Positions 41,909-51,026 of a stretch of 64,000 nt of DNA are shown here, one piece after another. A program made the position numbers and the translations under genes. This stretch comes from Candidatus Villigracilis vicinus (lineage in GTDB: Bacteria > Chloroflexota > Anaerolineae > Anaerolineales > Villigracilaceae), in the NCBI GenBank assembly GCA_016721315.1, contig JADKIL010000018.1:1-64000 (forward strand), read 5' to 3'. The notes beneath the pieces were generated by a model that was given only the letters and a program-made list of their open reading frames with translations, had not been told where the DNA came from and made no database searches. Position 1 is the first letter of the stretch. The number at the start of each line of letters is the position of its first letter.

Positions 41909-43782
41909 TCTGCAGCTATGGCGTCACGCTTCACAACTATAGAGTCTGCTGTTACGTTCGCTCGCTCATTAGTGCTATCATCTGCCACCCCGTATTGCAC
42001 TTCCAATTCATGGCGGAACTGCTGGGTGTACAGGCGATAGTAATGCCCGCGCGCGCGCAAGAGTTCGGCGTGAGTACCCTGCTCCGCAATGCGACCATCT
42101 TCGATCACAAGGATCCGGTTCGCACGGCGGATGGTCGAGAGTCGATGTGCGATTACGAAGGATGTGCGACCTTTCATCAAGGCTTCCATGCCTTTTTGGA
42201 TCAACGCCTCGGTCAACGTATCTACGGAGGAAGTGGCTTCATCCATGATGAATAGCTCCGGCTTGGCAAGCACGGCGCGCGCCAATGAGATCAATTGCTT
42301 TTGTCCGACGGAGAGCAGGTTGCCGCCTTCGCCTACATTCTGGTCATAACCCTTTTCCAAGGTAGTGATAAAGTCATGCGCCCCGGCGATCTTCGCGGCT
42401 TCTTCCACATCCGCATCACTTGCTTCCAGCTTGCCGTAACGGATGTTCTCGCGCACCGTCCCAGAGAATAAGTGCGGTGTTTGCAGCACGATGCCAATGC
42501 GCTTGTGGATCGACTCCATGGTGTATTCGGTATAGTCACGCCCGTTGATGCGGATCTCGCCTTTGCCGGGTTCATAAAAACGGCAAAGTAGATTCACAAT
42601 GGTGCTTTTGCCGCCGCCTGTCGGTCCAACCAGAGCGATGGTCTCACCAGGCTGCACCTTCAAAGTGAAATCGGTCAATACGGGCTTGCGGTCTTCGTAG
42701 AAGAAATCCACATGATCGAATTCGATCTCGCCCAGCAGGGTTTGCGCTTCGACCGCCTCGCTTTTATTGTGGACCTCGGGTTGGGTATCTACCAACTTGA
42801 AGATTCTTTCAGCTGAGGCGATACTGTGCTGGGTCTCGGCATAGACGCGCGCCAGGTCCTGCACCGGCCACATCATGAAGGTCAGGTACGAGACGAAAGC
42901 CTGAATGCCGCCAATGGTGATAAAGCCCAGTTGGATCTGCACACCACCGTACCAAACAATGGCTCCCAATGCCACCGCCGCAACGATCTGCACAGTGGGG
43001 AGGAAGAGCGCCGAAAGCCAGGCCGCGCGGTAGGATGCCTTGTACATGTTTGTGGTCAACTGCTGGAACTCGACCAGGTTTGCATCTTCCCGTCCCAACG
43101 CTTTGACCACACGCACACCTTGAATATTTTCGTTATACGCGCCAGTGATCTTGCTGTTTGCGCGCCGACTCTGACGGAACTCTACCAGGATCAATCCCTG
43201 GAATTTCATCGCCACGAAGATCATGATCGGGATAATCGCAGAGACGATCAATGCCAGCCGCCAGTTGATGATCGCCATGAAGGTCAACGAAGTAATGATG
43301 TTCATCAACGCCCAAACACTATCGACAATTCCCCAGGTCACAAGTTCTGAGACACGCCCCGTATCTGATGTGACACGGGCGATCAATCGTCCTACCGCAT
43401 TTTGGGCATAATACGAGAGCGACAGGTCCTGCAAATGGTTGAACAACAATTTGCGCAAGTCATATTGCACCCGTTCACCCAGTACACCGGCAAGGTAAAT
43501 GAACGTAAACACAAACACCGATTGCATCAGCAGGAATGCACCATAGATCCAGGCAATATGGATGATATAGGCAGTATCACTAAATTGAATCCCTTGATCG
43601 ACGATCTGTTTGTTGAGGTATGTGAAATATGCATCCAGGCTTGAGACCAAACCGATGGTAATCAGGAAACCCAGTACCCACTTCCAATGCGGCTTGAGAA
43701 TGCCCATGATGCGCCAAAACACCGGTGCAGTGAACTGAGATGTATGTTCTTCTTCTTCGAGTTCGTATAATTCTTCAGACAT
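41905..43782 (-). CDS. ABC exporter half-transporter (second of a heterodimeric pair)
   Basis: 625 residues from ATG 43,782. The membrane domain has six spans (about 25-330). The ATPase shows VGPTGGGKSTIVNLL (Walker A), LLSVGQKQLISLARAV (signature, LSVGQ), LFIMDEATSSVDT (Walker B with catalytic Glu) and IAHRLSTI (H-loop). This subunit keeps the catalytic Glu. It matches the BmrD/YheH class of heterodimeric multidrug exporters. It lies 61 bases after the partner gene, with a palindromic element in between. Confidence 0.92.
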   Translation of the reverse strand: MSEELYELEEEEHTSQFTAPVFWRIMGILKPHWKWVLGFLITIGLVSSLDAYFTYLNKQIVDQGIQFSDTAYIIHIAWIYGAFLLMQSVFVFTFIYLAGVLGERVQYDLRKLLFNHLQDLSLSYYAQNAVGRLIARVTSDTGRVSELVTWGIVDSVWALMNIITSLTFMAIINWRLALIVSAIIPIMIFVAMKFQGLILVEFRQSRRANSKITGAYNENIQGVRVVKALGREDANLVEFQQLTTNMYKASYRAAWLSALFLPTVQIVAAVALGAIVWYGGVQIQLGFITIGGIQAFVSYLTFMMWPVQDLARVYAETQHSIASAERIFKLVDTQPEVHNKSEAVEAQTLLGEIEFDHVDFFYEDRKPVLTDFTLKVQPGETIALVGPTGGGKSTIVNLLCRFYEPGKGEIRINGRDYTEYTMESIHKRIGIVLQTPHLFSGTVRENIRYGKLEASDADVEEAAKIAGAHDFITTLEKGYDQNVGEGGNLLSVGQKQLISLARAVLAKPELFIMDEATSSVDTLTEALIQKGMEALMKGRTSFVIAHRLSTIRRANRILVIEDGRIAEQGTHAELLRARGHYYRLYTQQFRHELEVQYGVADDSTNERANVTADSIVVKRDAIAAD

Positions 43783-43794
43783 TTTAGTTTCTCC

Positions 43795-43842
43795 GTAGGG
43801 GCGACTCGCGAGTCGCCCCTACTCGCGAGTCACCCCTACATA
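43795..43842. repeat. Palindromic repeat between the two ABC genes
   Basis: GTAGGGGCGACTC and GAGTCGCCCCTAC form a perfect 28-bp palindrome around GC. A third, slightly changed copy (GCGAGTCACCCCTAC) follows. A typical dispersed repeat. Confidence 0.85.
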
Positions 43843-43843
43843 A

Positions 43844-45682
43844 TCAATTCGCTCTTGCGATCTCTTCTTCCAATTCCTCGTCAATTCGCGTCTGGATCTC
43901 ATACACCTTGCGATACATACCGCCAATCTGATTGACAAGTTCTTCGTGCTTGCCATGCTGCACAACTTGACCTTTATCAAGCACCAGGATCAAGTCTGCT
44001 TTCATCACGGACTGAATGCGATGCGCAATGATAAAAGTGGTGCGGTTCTCCATCAGGTTATCCAGCGCTTCACGGATGACAGCTTCAGTTTCAGTGTCCA
44101 CTGCCGAGGTGGAGTCGTCAAGGATCAGGATGCGCGGATTCTTCAGGAGTGTGCGCGCCACGGTAACACGCTGCTTCTGCCCGCCGGAAAGTGTCACGCC
44201 CTTTTCGCCTACAATGGTGTTGTAGCCGTCCGGAAACGAGACGATGACATCATGCACGGCAGCGGCTTTCGCAGCGGCTTCGATCTCTTCCTGCGTCACT
44301 TTGCGACCCACGCCATACAAAATATTCTCGCGGATCGAGCGGCTGAACAGAAACGGTTCCTGCTGAACAATGCCGATCTGCTCACGCAGATACTTGCGTG
44401 GATAATCCTTCAAGTCCACCCCATCGAGAAGGATGACACCGTCAGTATAATCATGGAAGCGCGGCATCAAATTAACCAGCGAAGTCTTGCCAGAACCGGT
44501 CGAACCAAGCAAGGCGATAGACTGCCCCGGTTTGATGTGGAAGGAAACATCTTTGATGACGTGATGGGTTCCATCTGAATAAATGAACGAGACATCTTTG
44601 AATTCGATCTCGCCTCGTACCGGACCAACCGGCTGGACTTTGCCACCATCGAGGTCTTCCCGCGCCTGTTTGGTGATTTCCATTAAACGCTGGTACGAGA
44701 CCATGCCAGTTGACGTTTGCACGATGGTACGTCCCAGGTTACGAATGGGGAAGATCAGCCAGATCAATAAGCCGGTATATGCAACGAAATCGCCAATAGA
44801 AATCTCGTTATTGATCGCCATAAAGGCGGCATAGATGAAACCAAAGAGCATTTGTCCGCCAAGCACGATATCTGAGAGGGGCCAGAAGAGTGAATGCATC
44901 AAGAGCAGCAATTTACCCTTCAAATACTTCACCCAATTATCTTTCTCGAACTTCTCCTTCTCGTAATCCTGCCTTGCAAAAGCTTTCACCACGCGAACAC
45001 CGGTCAGATTTTCCTGCAAGGTGGTGGAAAGAATGGCTTCCTGCGCCTGATAGTCTTCATAGGCTTTGGTTACTTTCTTGAAGAACCACAAAGATACCCA
45101 AAAGATGAGTGGAATGGTAACTACTGAGATGAGTCCCAGTTTCACGTTGATATATAGAATTGCAGCCCAATTGATAAAGAATAGCAGCACAATTCTGCCA
45201 ACACCAATGGCTTGTTCTGAGTAGAAACGGCGCAGGGCATCCACATCTGAGGTGACTCTCTCGATCAAATCACCGGTGGGGGTGGCGCTGTGATATGCGA
45301 AGCTCAAGCGTTGAATATGATCGAAGAGGAAGTCGCGCAAACGGCGCGTAATGCCTTCAGCGGTATAGGCAGCCAGCCGTCCTGAAAGGAATGCGCCGCC
45401 GCCTTCGATCAACGCCAGCAAAATGAAGCCAAGACCGATCCACAGAAAGGTTTGCGTCATGGTGGAACCAAGCATTTTTCCCTGTTCAAGCACATCATCG
45501 GCGAAAAAGCGCAAAAGCAGGTAGACAGAGGTCTTTGCCAGGGCAGAAAGAGCGAGAGCAATGGTTGCAGCCATGTAAGACAAACGGAAATCCGTCATCA
45601 TGCGCCACAAGCCAAGCAGACGGTTCTCATGCAGGGCATCGCGGAAATCAAAATACTGGGGAGGGGTCGATTGGGTATTCAT
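43844..45682 (-). CDS. ABC exporter half-transporter (first of a heterodimeric pair)
   Basis: 612 residues from ATG 45,682 behind GGAGA; an upstream ATG at 45,706 is less likely. Six membrane spans, then LLGSTGSGKTSLVNLM (Walker A), VTLSGGQKQRVTVARTL (signature), ILILDDSTSAVDT (Walker B) and IAHRIQSV (H-loop). The Walker B is followed by Asp instead of the catalytic Glu, the mark of the degenerate site in heterodimeric exporters such as BmrC/BmrD and TM287/288. Drug or lipid export is likely. A leader peptide and terminator precede it. Confidence 0.92.
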   Translation of the reverse strand: MNTQSTPPQYFDFRDALHENRLLGLWRMMTDFRLSYMAATIALALSALAKTSVYLLLRFFADDVLEQGKMLGSTMTQTFLWIGLGFILLALIEGGGAFLSGRLAAYTAEGITRRLRDFLFDHIQRLSFAYHSATPTGDLIERVTSDVDALRRFYSEQAIGVGRIVLLFFINWAAILYINVKLGLISVVTIPLIFWVSLWFFKKVTKAYEDYQAQEAILSTTLQENLTGVRVVKAFARQDYEKEKFEKDNWVKYLKGKLLLLMHSLFWPLSDIVLGGQMLFGFIYAAFMAINNEISIGDFVAYTGLLIWLIFPIRNLGRTIVQTSTGMVSYQRLMEITKQAREDLDGGKVQPVGPVRGEIEFKDVSFIYSDGTHHVIKDVSFHIKPGQSIALLGSTGSGKTSLVNLMPRFHDYTDGVILLDGVDLKDYPRKYLREQIGIVQQEPFLFSRSIRENILYGVGRKVTQEEIEAAAKAAAVHDVIVSFPDGYNTIVGEKGVTLSGGQKQRVTVARTLLKNPRILILDDSTSAVDTETEAVIREALDNLMENRTTFIIAHRIQSVMKADLILVLDKGQVVQHGKHEELVNQIGGMYRKVYEIQTRIDEELEEEIARAN

Positions 45683-45710
45683 GAGTGTTTCTCCAAACAA
45701 AAACAATTAA

Positions 45711-45741
45711 ACAAAAAGGCTGCGGCGCATGCGCCACAGCC
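45711..45741 (-). terminator. Intrinsic terminator in the leader of the ABC exporter operon
   Basis: On the minus strand GGCTGTGGCGC-AT-GCGCCGCAGCC (11 bp, one G-T pair) is followed by TTTTTGTTT. It lies 28 bases before the exporter start. The leader ORF contains GTGCGCC, which can pair with GGCGCAT of this stem and so could act as antiterminator. Confidence 0.85.
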
Positions 45742-45767
45742 CAAAACGATACGGGAACTGAAAAGAC

Positions 45768-45845
45768 CTAGAGACGGTCTATAGGCGCACTCAGAGAAGG
45801 CAATTTGCCATCTGCGATGGGATTGGTGAAAAGTGTGTTGGACAT
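45768..45845 (-). CDS. 25-aa leader peptide upstream of the ABC exporter operon
   Basis: AAAGGAG stands 11 bases before ATG 45,845. The peptide MSNTLFTNPIADGKLPSLSA continues PIDRL and stops 27 bases before the terminator. In Bacillus subtilis the heterodimeric exporter BmrCD is controlled in the same way, by a leader ORF (bmrB) and a terminator, and responds to ribosome-targeting drugs. The analogy rests on layout, not on sequence similarity. Confidence 0.6.
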   Translation of the reverse strand: MSNTLFTNPIADGKLPSLSAPIDRL

Positions 45846-45941
45846 CAAGAGTGCGCTCCTTTCTTTGGATTTTTATTACGCCGAGAGTTTACACCCGCGC
45901 AATGAGTTGTGTCAAGACCATATTATGCAGGTCGAAAAAAA

Positions 45942-47621
45942 TCATGGAACAAAAACTTCACACAATCCGGCAAAAATATCACAACGAGCTACTTCTTCTT
46001 CCAGCCAATTAACGCGGAATTGGGTCGAGCCGGTCTTTGGCGTCCAAAACAGGATCTCACCGGGTCTATCGAAACGTGGTTGGACGGTCTTGACCAAACC
46101 GCCAAAGCAATCTGCCGGGCTTAAGTAGGGCGGTTGCTGGTCGCCATAAATGGTGATGTTGGCACAAAAGTTACGCGGAATATAATCCACCTTCGTGGTT
46201 ACCCATTGATGCCCCTTAAAGAAATCTTCGTCAGGCTGTCCGTTTTCATCCAGACGTTGAAAGCTAAACCCAGACACACTGCGTCGGTTGTATGAACGAT
46301 TGAGAATAAAAAAGCTCGTATCGTTATAGAACAATGTGTAATGATTGCCTTCAGGATAAAGAACCGTTGGCGTCATATAAATAGTTGGAGATGGCTGGAC
46401 AGTTGACGTGGGCGGTACGAGAGTCTCAGTTGGCAGTGAAGCAGTAGGGGAGGGGGCGTCTGTTCCGGTTGGAGAAGCAGGACTCGGCGTAGAAAGAAGC
46501 GCCGCACCTGAGGATTCAGTTGGAAGGGTTGCGGAGTTAAGTCTGCTGCGGGTGAAGAAAAAGGCTCCAATTCCAAGTAAAAGCAACGCGCCTGCCATGA
46601 GCCAGTAATTTCTCTTTTGCGTTGGGCTGCTTGCACGGACCGTTGCCGGCATTTTCTTAATAGGTGTCTGTACTTCAGCTTTGGGCAATGTATAGTGTTC
46701 AGAGAGCGGTTCGAGCGCGCGTTCACTACGTTGAATAGTTGGAACCCCGACTGGCAGCGGCGGCAGTGACGCTTTTTTTGCAGAACCCGTGGAAGTGAAG
46801 GCATCTTCCAAAGCCTCCATGAATTTCGATGCAGACTGAAAACGCTCTCTCACATCTTTTTCAAGGACTTTCAATAAAACGACTTCAACAGCAGGCGCAA
46901 GCTCTGGGTTGAGCGTGCGGGGTGCGGGCGGCTTTTGGGAGATATGCAGCAATGCGAGGCTCGCCGGGGAGGGATCATTAAATGGAACGGAGCCGGTGAG
47001 AATCTCGTACAGGATGACACCCAGGGAGTAAATATCGGACTGCGGAACCGCATCTGCTGAACGTTTGGCTTGCTCTGGCGATATGTAATGAGGCGTCCCG
47101 AAAATGTTTCCTTGTGAGCCGTCGCGGACTTCGAGTGCCATGCCGAAATCACCCAACAAAACACGTCCATCTTTCGAGAGCAGGATGTTGGCAGGTTTAA
47201 CATCGCGGTGAATCACCCCATGACGGTGGGCGTAATCCAACGCGCTGGCAACCGCTTTGCCAATTCGTAACGCGTCTACGACGGGCATTTTTTCGCCTTC
47301 TTCATGATGCCGGCTCATGATCGCACCCAGATCCTGCCCGTCCACATACTCCATCACGTAATACGGGAAGCCCTGAGTATCGTCGGCGTAATAGATCTGA
47401 ATAATGTTCTCATGATGCCATTTCGCCATCATACGCGCCTCGTTGACGAAGCGGCTGGCATAGGCAGGATGGTTCTTATAGCGCTTATCCAGCACCTTAA
47501 TCGCAACAGGGCGGTGCAGTTTTACATCCTGCCCGAAGTAAACCATAGCCATGCCGCCCTGTCCAAGCAGACGCTCGACAGTAAAGTTGGCAAGCTGCAT
47601 TCCGATCAACGGATCTTTCAT
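45942..47621 (-). CDS. PknB-type Ser/Thr protein kinase with C-terminal extracellular domain
   Basis: 559 residues. The kinase domain (about 10-270) shows LLGQGGMAMVYFG (P-loop), AIKVL (Lys 42), HRDVKPANIL, DFGMALE and GTPHYISPEQ. A basic/Pro linker leads to one membrane helix (LMAGALLLLGIGAFFF, about 345) and a Ser/Thr/Pro stretch. A C-terminal domain of ~150 residues with four Cys replaces the usual PASTA repeats. The signal sensed is unknown. The gene starts inside the end of the 812-aa gene (4-base overlap), so the two are translationally coupled. Confidence 0.92.
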   Translation of the reverse strand: MKDPLIGMQLANFTVERLLGQGGMAMVYFGQDVKLHRPVAIKVLDKRYKNHPAYASRFVNEARMMAKWHHENIIQIYYADDTQGFPYYVMEYVDGQDLGAIMSRHHEEGEKMPVVDALRIGKAVASALDYAHRHGVIHRDVKPANILLSKDGRVLLGDFGMALEVRDGSQGNIFGTPHYISPEQAKRSADAVPQSDIYSLGVILYEILTGSVPFNDPSPASLALLHISQKPPAPRTLNPELAPAVEVVLLKVLEKDVRERFQSASKFMEALEDAFTSTGSAKKASLPPLPVGVPTIQRSERALEPLSEHYTLPKAEVQTPIKKMPATVRASSPTQKRNYWLMAGALLLLGIGAFFFTRSRLNSATLPTESSGAALLSTPSPASPTGTDAPSPTASLPTETLVPPTSTVQPSPTIYMTPTVLYPEGNHYTLFYNDTSFFILNRSYNRRSVSGFSFQRLDENGQPDEDFFKGHQWVTTKVDYIPRNFCANITIYGDQQPPYLSPADCFGGLVKTVQPRFDRPGEILFWTPKTGSTQFRVNWLEEEVARCDIFAGLCEVFVP

Positions 47622-50056
47622 GATCTGGTTTTTCCTTTGGTCTGCGGCTTGGTCATGGTTTCGCGGCTCGCGGTGGTAATACGAGAAAGGTCACGGATAA
47701 ATCGATTGAACCCTTCGGCATAGGAGGCAAGATAATCCTGTGTGATCAGGTTTGCCAGATCCCTGCGACCAATATTGAGGAGGGTTTGCACATGCGGACG
47801 GAAATCGCGCAAATGAATGCGCAATACAGAATTCGCGTCAGTAATGATGCTCCAGGCAAGTTGCTTCTGATTGTTATCATCCTTGGCGGTCATAAAGCGT
47901 GTGAGTGTGCTGGAAGGTACGACCGCACCCACGTTTGAGATCACCTCACGCCCTTTGATGAGGTTATTGAGCACTTCAAAGCGCTCAGGTATTTTATCCA
48001 AAAGGCGCTGAATTGGGAGGGGCAGGTGCGCCATCAGTTTGATCGCCCCGGCAGCCGGACTGTCTCCCTGGGCTGCCATTTCTTTTGCGCGTGCAAGATA
48101 GGCACCAAACCCAGCCAGGGTAGAAAGATAGTTCCTTTGCATGCGGTTAAAACTGGCGAAGATTACTGTGCGGTCGCCCTTTTGAGCAGATTCAAAAGCA
48201 TCCAGCATGTTTAGGGTTTGAGCATGCATGGCGAGCAGGTTCAAGTCGGCGAGCGGAACTTCTACATTCATCGGGTAAACGCGGTCACGCGGCGTCTTGA
48301 GGCTGGCATCCATAGGGATGAGAATCGCAGGGTTGGTGCGGCTGCCCTCTTCCACAAGCTGGCGAAGCGCAGCGGCAACCTCAGGCTTGGTAGCGGAGAG
48401 GCGCTGAATTTCATCTGTCACTTTGCGTGATGGAGTGTAGGTTGCCGCATGTATGGCGCGGTACAGCACCAGCAGATCATTGACCGTTAGCTCGATCCTA
48501 TCATTGCGCTGTTTGAAATCTTTACGCAGGGAGAGGCAGGCTTTCAAGTCTATGATATCGGTTTCAGCCCCAGCCTCTGGCGCAACGTGCGGGGCTTGCT
48601 GTACGAGATCCAGATCGGCAGGGGAGAGCTGTAGGGTAAGTGAAGTATAGATCCGCATATCGGTTGGGACGGCGGCGGGCAGCATACTCAAGTAACGTCC
48701 CCATGAAAGGGCTTCATTGGTCATCACTTCCGAGAGCGCAGTTCCCCAGGCGCCGTCAAAGAAAATATGGGATTGATCAAAAACAAAAGATTCGCCCGTG
48801 TCGAAGATGGTCAGTGCGTGCGAGCCGACGCCTCGCTCGGTCTGGCGCAGCTCTGAAAGCGGCAGCATTCGCGCATGAGGGTCAACAGAGATCAAGATGG
48901 GGGCGAATTTCAAGTTATCCAGGTCGTTAACCAGCACTGGGTTAAGTTTTGAACGCAAACCCGCCATGGCTGAACGTTTGATGCGGGCAAGGGAAGATAT
49001 CTGCGAAGGCGTGGCAAATGGAGATGCCAGTAGAGCCGCGATCTGCGCACGGGCTGTCAGCACATCCAGCGGATTCCCTGCTTCATCACAGACCGGCAGG
49101 AGATAATAACTATCATTATGGATGATACCGATCTTCGCGTCAGATAAATTAAATGGCACACGAATCTCACCGTAGGGTCCCGGCTCAAGATAAGCAACTA
49201 TGGACATTTGGTGTTGATAGGCATGCAACCCTTGCCCCATGGCACTGCGAAAGGAATTATCCCAGCGGGCTTTAAGCGCTTCAGGCAGAGTTTGAAGTTT
49301 TCCGCGCATAAATTCTTCGAACTTTTTACGGCGATATGCAGGGTAGTCATACTGCGCACCATCTGCTTCTCGCCGATACGGACGTTTTGTTTCCCACTCC
49401 CGCAGAATTCGCTTGGCACGCTGGGTTTCAAGCCCGGCTTCCAGGAAAGTCCGCTCCAATAGTGCGATCGAAACCCGTTCACGCCATTCATTCTCGAGCA
49501 GGGAAGGGTATTGATGCAGGCAGGTCACTGCGGACATAAACCAGGCAGTTAACCGGTCGGTCTTATTCAAGTGAATGTGATGCTGTTGCAGTAATGTATC
49601 GAATCCGTGGGTTTCATTGGCGTGCCGCGCCGTATCCTCACGCAAGGCATAGTCCACATAGAATTGCCACATGCCTTCAGGGAATGCCGATTCGGGGTCT
49701 TTGCCTGCCAGTCGCAATAAATTTTGATATCCCCATAAAACCGCGGCAGGTCCGGCAAAGAAAGCACCATATACAGCCTGATCGAGGATCTGTTCCACGC
49801 CGCTGAAGAGAGCAGTCACATCTTGCTGCAATTTTTGCACAGGGATGCGCCGTCCCGGCAGGCGCGCCAACCCGCTTAGAATCATGCCGGGTACATTTCC
49901 CGCCGGCATGATCTTTGAAACCATTTGCACCACCGCTTCGATCTCAGGCAGAGTCAGCCGCGAAAGCTGCTGGGCAGAGATGGTCTTTGCCACACTGCGC
50001 AGACTGGCAGCGGTCAACTCCGAAGCCCGGGTGATGTTGGATGTGTCTGCGCTCAT
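47618..50056 (-). CDS. 812-aa protein of unknown function coupled to a Ser/Thr kinase
   Basis: A large, mostly helical protein without signal peptide. A hydrophobic stretch (VYGAFFAGPAAVLWGYQNLL, about residue 100) could touch or cross the membrane. I recognise no domain. Noticeable parts are LLPVCDEAGNPLDV (about 325), the segment ILISVDPHARMLPLSEL and a long helical C-terminus ending KPQTKGKTRS with several Thr/Ser that could be phosphorylated. The 4-base overlap with the kinase gene suggests it is a substrate, scaffold or regulator of the kinase. Confidence 0.8.
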   Translation of the reverse strand: MSADTSNITRASELTAASLRSVAKTISAQQLSRLTLPEIEAVVQMVSKIMPAGNVPGMILSGLARLPGRRIPVQKLQQDVTALFSGVEQILDQAVYGAFFAGPAAVLWGYQNLLRLAGKDPESAFPEGMWQFYVDYALREDTARHANETHGFDTLLQQHHIHLNKTDRLTAWFMSAVTCLHQYPSLLENEWRERVSIALLERTFLEAGLETQRAKRILREWETKRPYRREADGAQYDYPAYRRKKFEEFMRGKLQTLPEALKARWDNSFRSAMGQGLHAYQHQMSIVAYLEPGPYGEIRVPFNLSDAKIGIIHNDSYYLLPVCDEAGNPLDVLTARAQIAALLASPFATPSQISSLARIKRSAMAGLRSKLNPVLVNDLDNLKFAPILISVDPHARMLPLSELRQTERGVGSHALTIFDTGESFVFDQSHIFFDGAWGTALSEVMTNEALSWGRYLSMLPAAVPTDMRIYTSLTLQLSPADLDLVQQAPHVAPEAGAETDIIDLKACLSLRKDFKQRNDRIELTVNDLLVLYRAIHAATYTPSRKVTDEIQRLSATKPEVAAALRQLVEEGSRTNPAILIPMDASLKTPRDRVYPMNVEVPLADLNLLAMHAQTLNMLDAFESAQKGDRTVIFASFNRMQRNYLSTLAGFGAYLARAKEMAAQGDSPAAGAIKLMAHLPLPIQRLLDKIPERFEVLNNLIKGREVISNVGAVVPSSTLTRFMTAKDDNNQKQLAWSIITDANSVLRIHLRDFRPHVQTLLNIGRRDLANLITQDYLASYAEGFNRFIRDLSRITTASRETMTKPQTKGKTRS

Positions 50057-50140
50057 TAAATGAAATTATATTTCACGTTCCCGGTATGCCCCTCTATTAC
50101 ATCTTGCAAATTTGTTAGGTGGTGGATATATAATTGACAC

Positions 50141-50968
50141 ATGAACACTCAAGGCTTTCACCTCACTGGCAGCTTGGCTGTGCCGTTGAATTTCAACGCC
50201 TCCACCCTCGACGAGATCACGGTTCAGCTTTCTGACGGTTTTTACACCACTTTTAGCACGTTGAGCGGCGGGACAAAAGTTCTCGGACTGCAAGCTCACC
50301 TGAATAGACTGTTCACCCCTGCAAAGGAACATGGATTGCTTCCCTCTGTGGATGAAAAAACACTGCGCCGCCATATCGTTGAGGCGGTGCGCCTGTATTT
50401 ACCAGACGAGGCTCGCATCCGGCTCGTGTTGACCAGGGATACGGGTGACGTTTACCTTGGAATTCAAGCCTTCACACCGCCACCAGCGGAGATCTACGAG
50501 AAGGGCGTACATGTCATTACAGTTTCCATGGCACGGCATGACCCTCGCATCAAAGGTACAGACTTCATCGCACAAAGTGCAGAGCAGCGCAAACTGGTAA
50601 GGAAGGATGTGTACGAGATCCTCCTTATGGGGAAGCGTGGGAATATCCTTGAAGGAATGACATCGAATTTTTATGTCATAAAAGGCAAAAACCTTATAAC
50701 CGCCCAGAAGGGCATTCTGCTTGGAGTGACACGTCGTGCCGTTCTGAGACTCGCACGAGGGCAGGGGATGCCCATAGACTATCGCTCTCCGCGCGTGGAC
50801 GAGAAATTTAATGAAGCCTTCATCACGTCCAGTTCTCGCGGTGTGGTTCCGATTATCTCTATTGATGAAAAGAATGTGGGGGAGGGCGGGGTAGGGGAGT
50901 GGACAAAAAAACTATCTTTAGTGTATCAGGCATACGTTCACAATAAGAGTGAGGATATTTGCTCTTAG
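50141..50968 (+). CDS. Class IV aminotransferase / aminodeoxychorismate lyase-like PLP enzyme
   Basis: 275 residues. LSDGFYTTFSTLSG near the start, KLVRKDVYEILLMGKRGNILEGMTSNFYVI (fold type IV, E of EGMTSNF contacts PLP) and GVTRRAVLRLA are family signatures. The position of the PLP Lys (expected in an xxxK segment before ExLL) is KLVRK. It resembles branched-chain aminotransferases and ADC lyases; the substrate cannot be fixed. Divergent from the 812-aa gene with an 84-base gap. Confidence 0.88.
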   Translation: MNTQGFHLTGSLAVPLNFNASTLDEITVQLSDGFYTTFSTLSGGTKVLGLQAHLNRLFTPAKEHGLLPSVDEKTLRRHIVEAVRLYLPDEARIRLVLTRDTGDVYLGIQAFTPPPAEIYEKGVHVITVSMARHDPRIKGTDFIAQSAEQRKLVRKDVYEILLMGKRGNILEGMTSNFYVIKGKNLITAQKGILLGVTRRAVLRLARGQGMPIDYRSPRVDEKFNEAFITSSSRGVVPIISIDEKNVGEGGVGEWTKKLSLVYQAYVHNKSEDICS

Positions 50969-50983
50969 CATTTGAGCTTGCGC

Positions 50984-51026
50984 AAAAAATAAAGCAACTG
51001 TCTAGATTGACAGTTGCTTTATTTTT
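50984..51026. terminator. Bidirectional terminator
   Basis: AAATAAAGCAACTGTC and GACAGTTGCTTTATTT pair around TAGATT with A and T runs at either side. It overlaps the stop codon of the recombinase relic. Confidence 0.88.
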
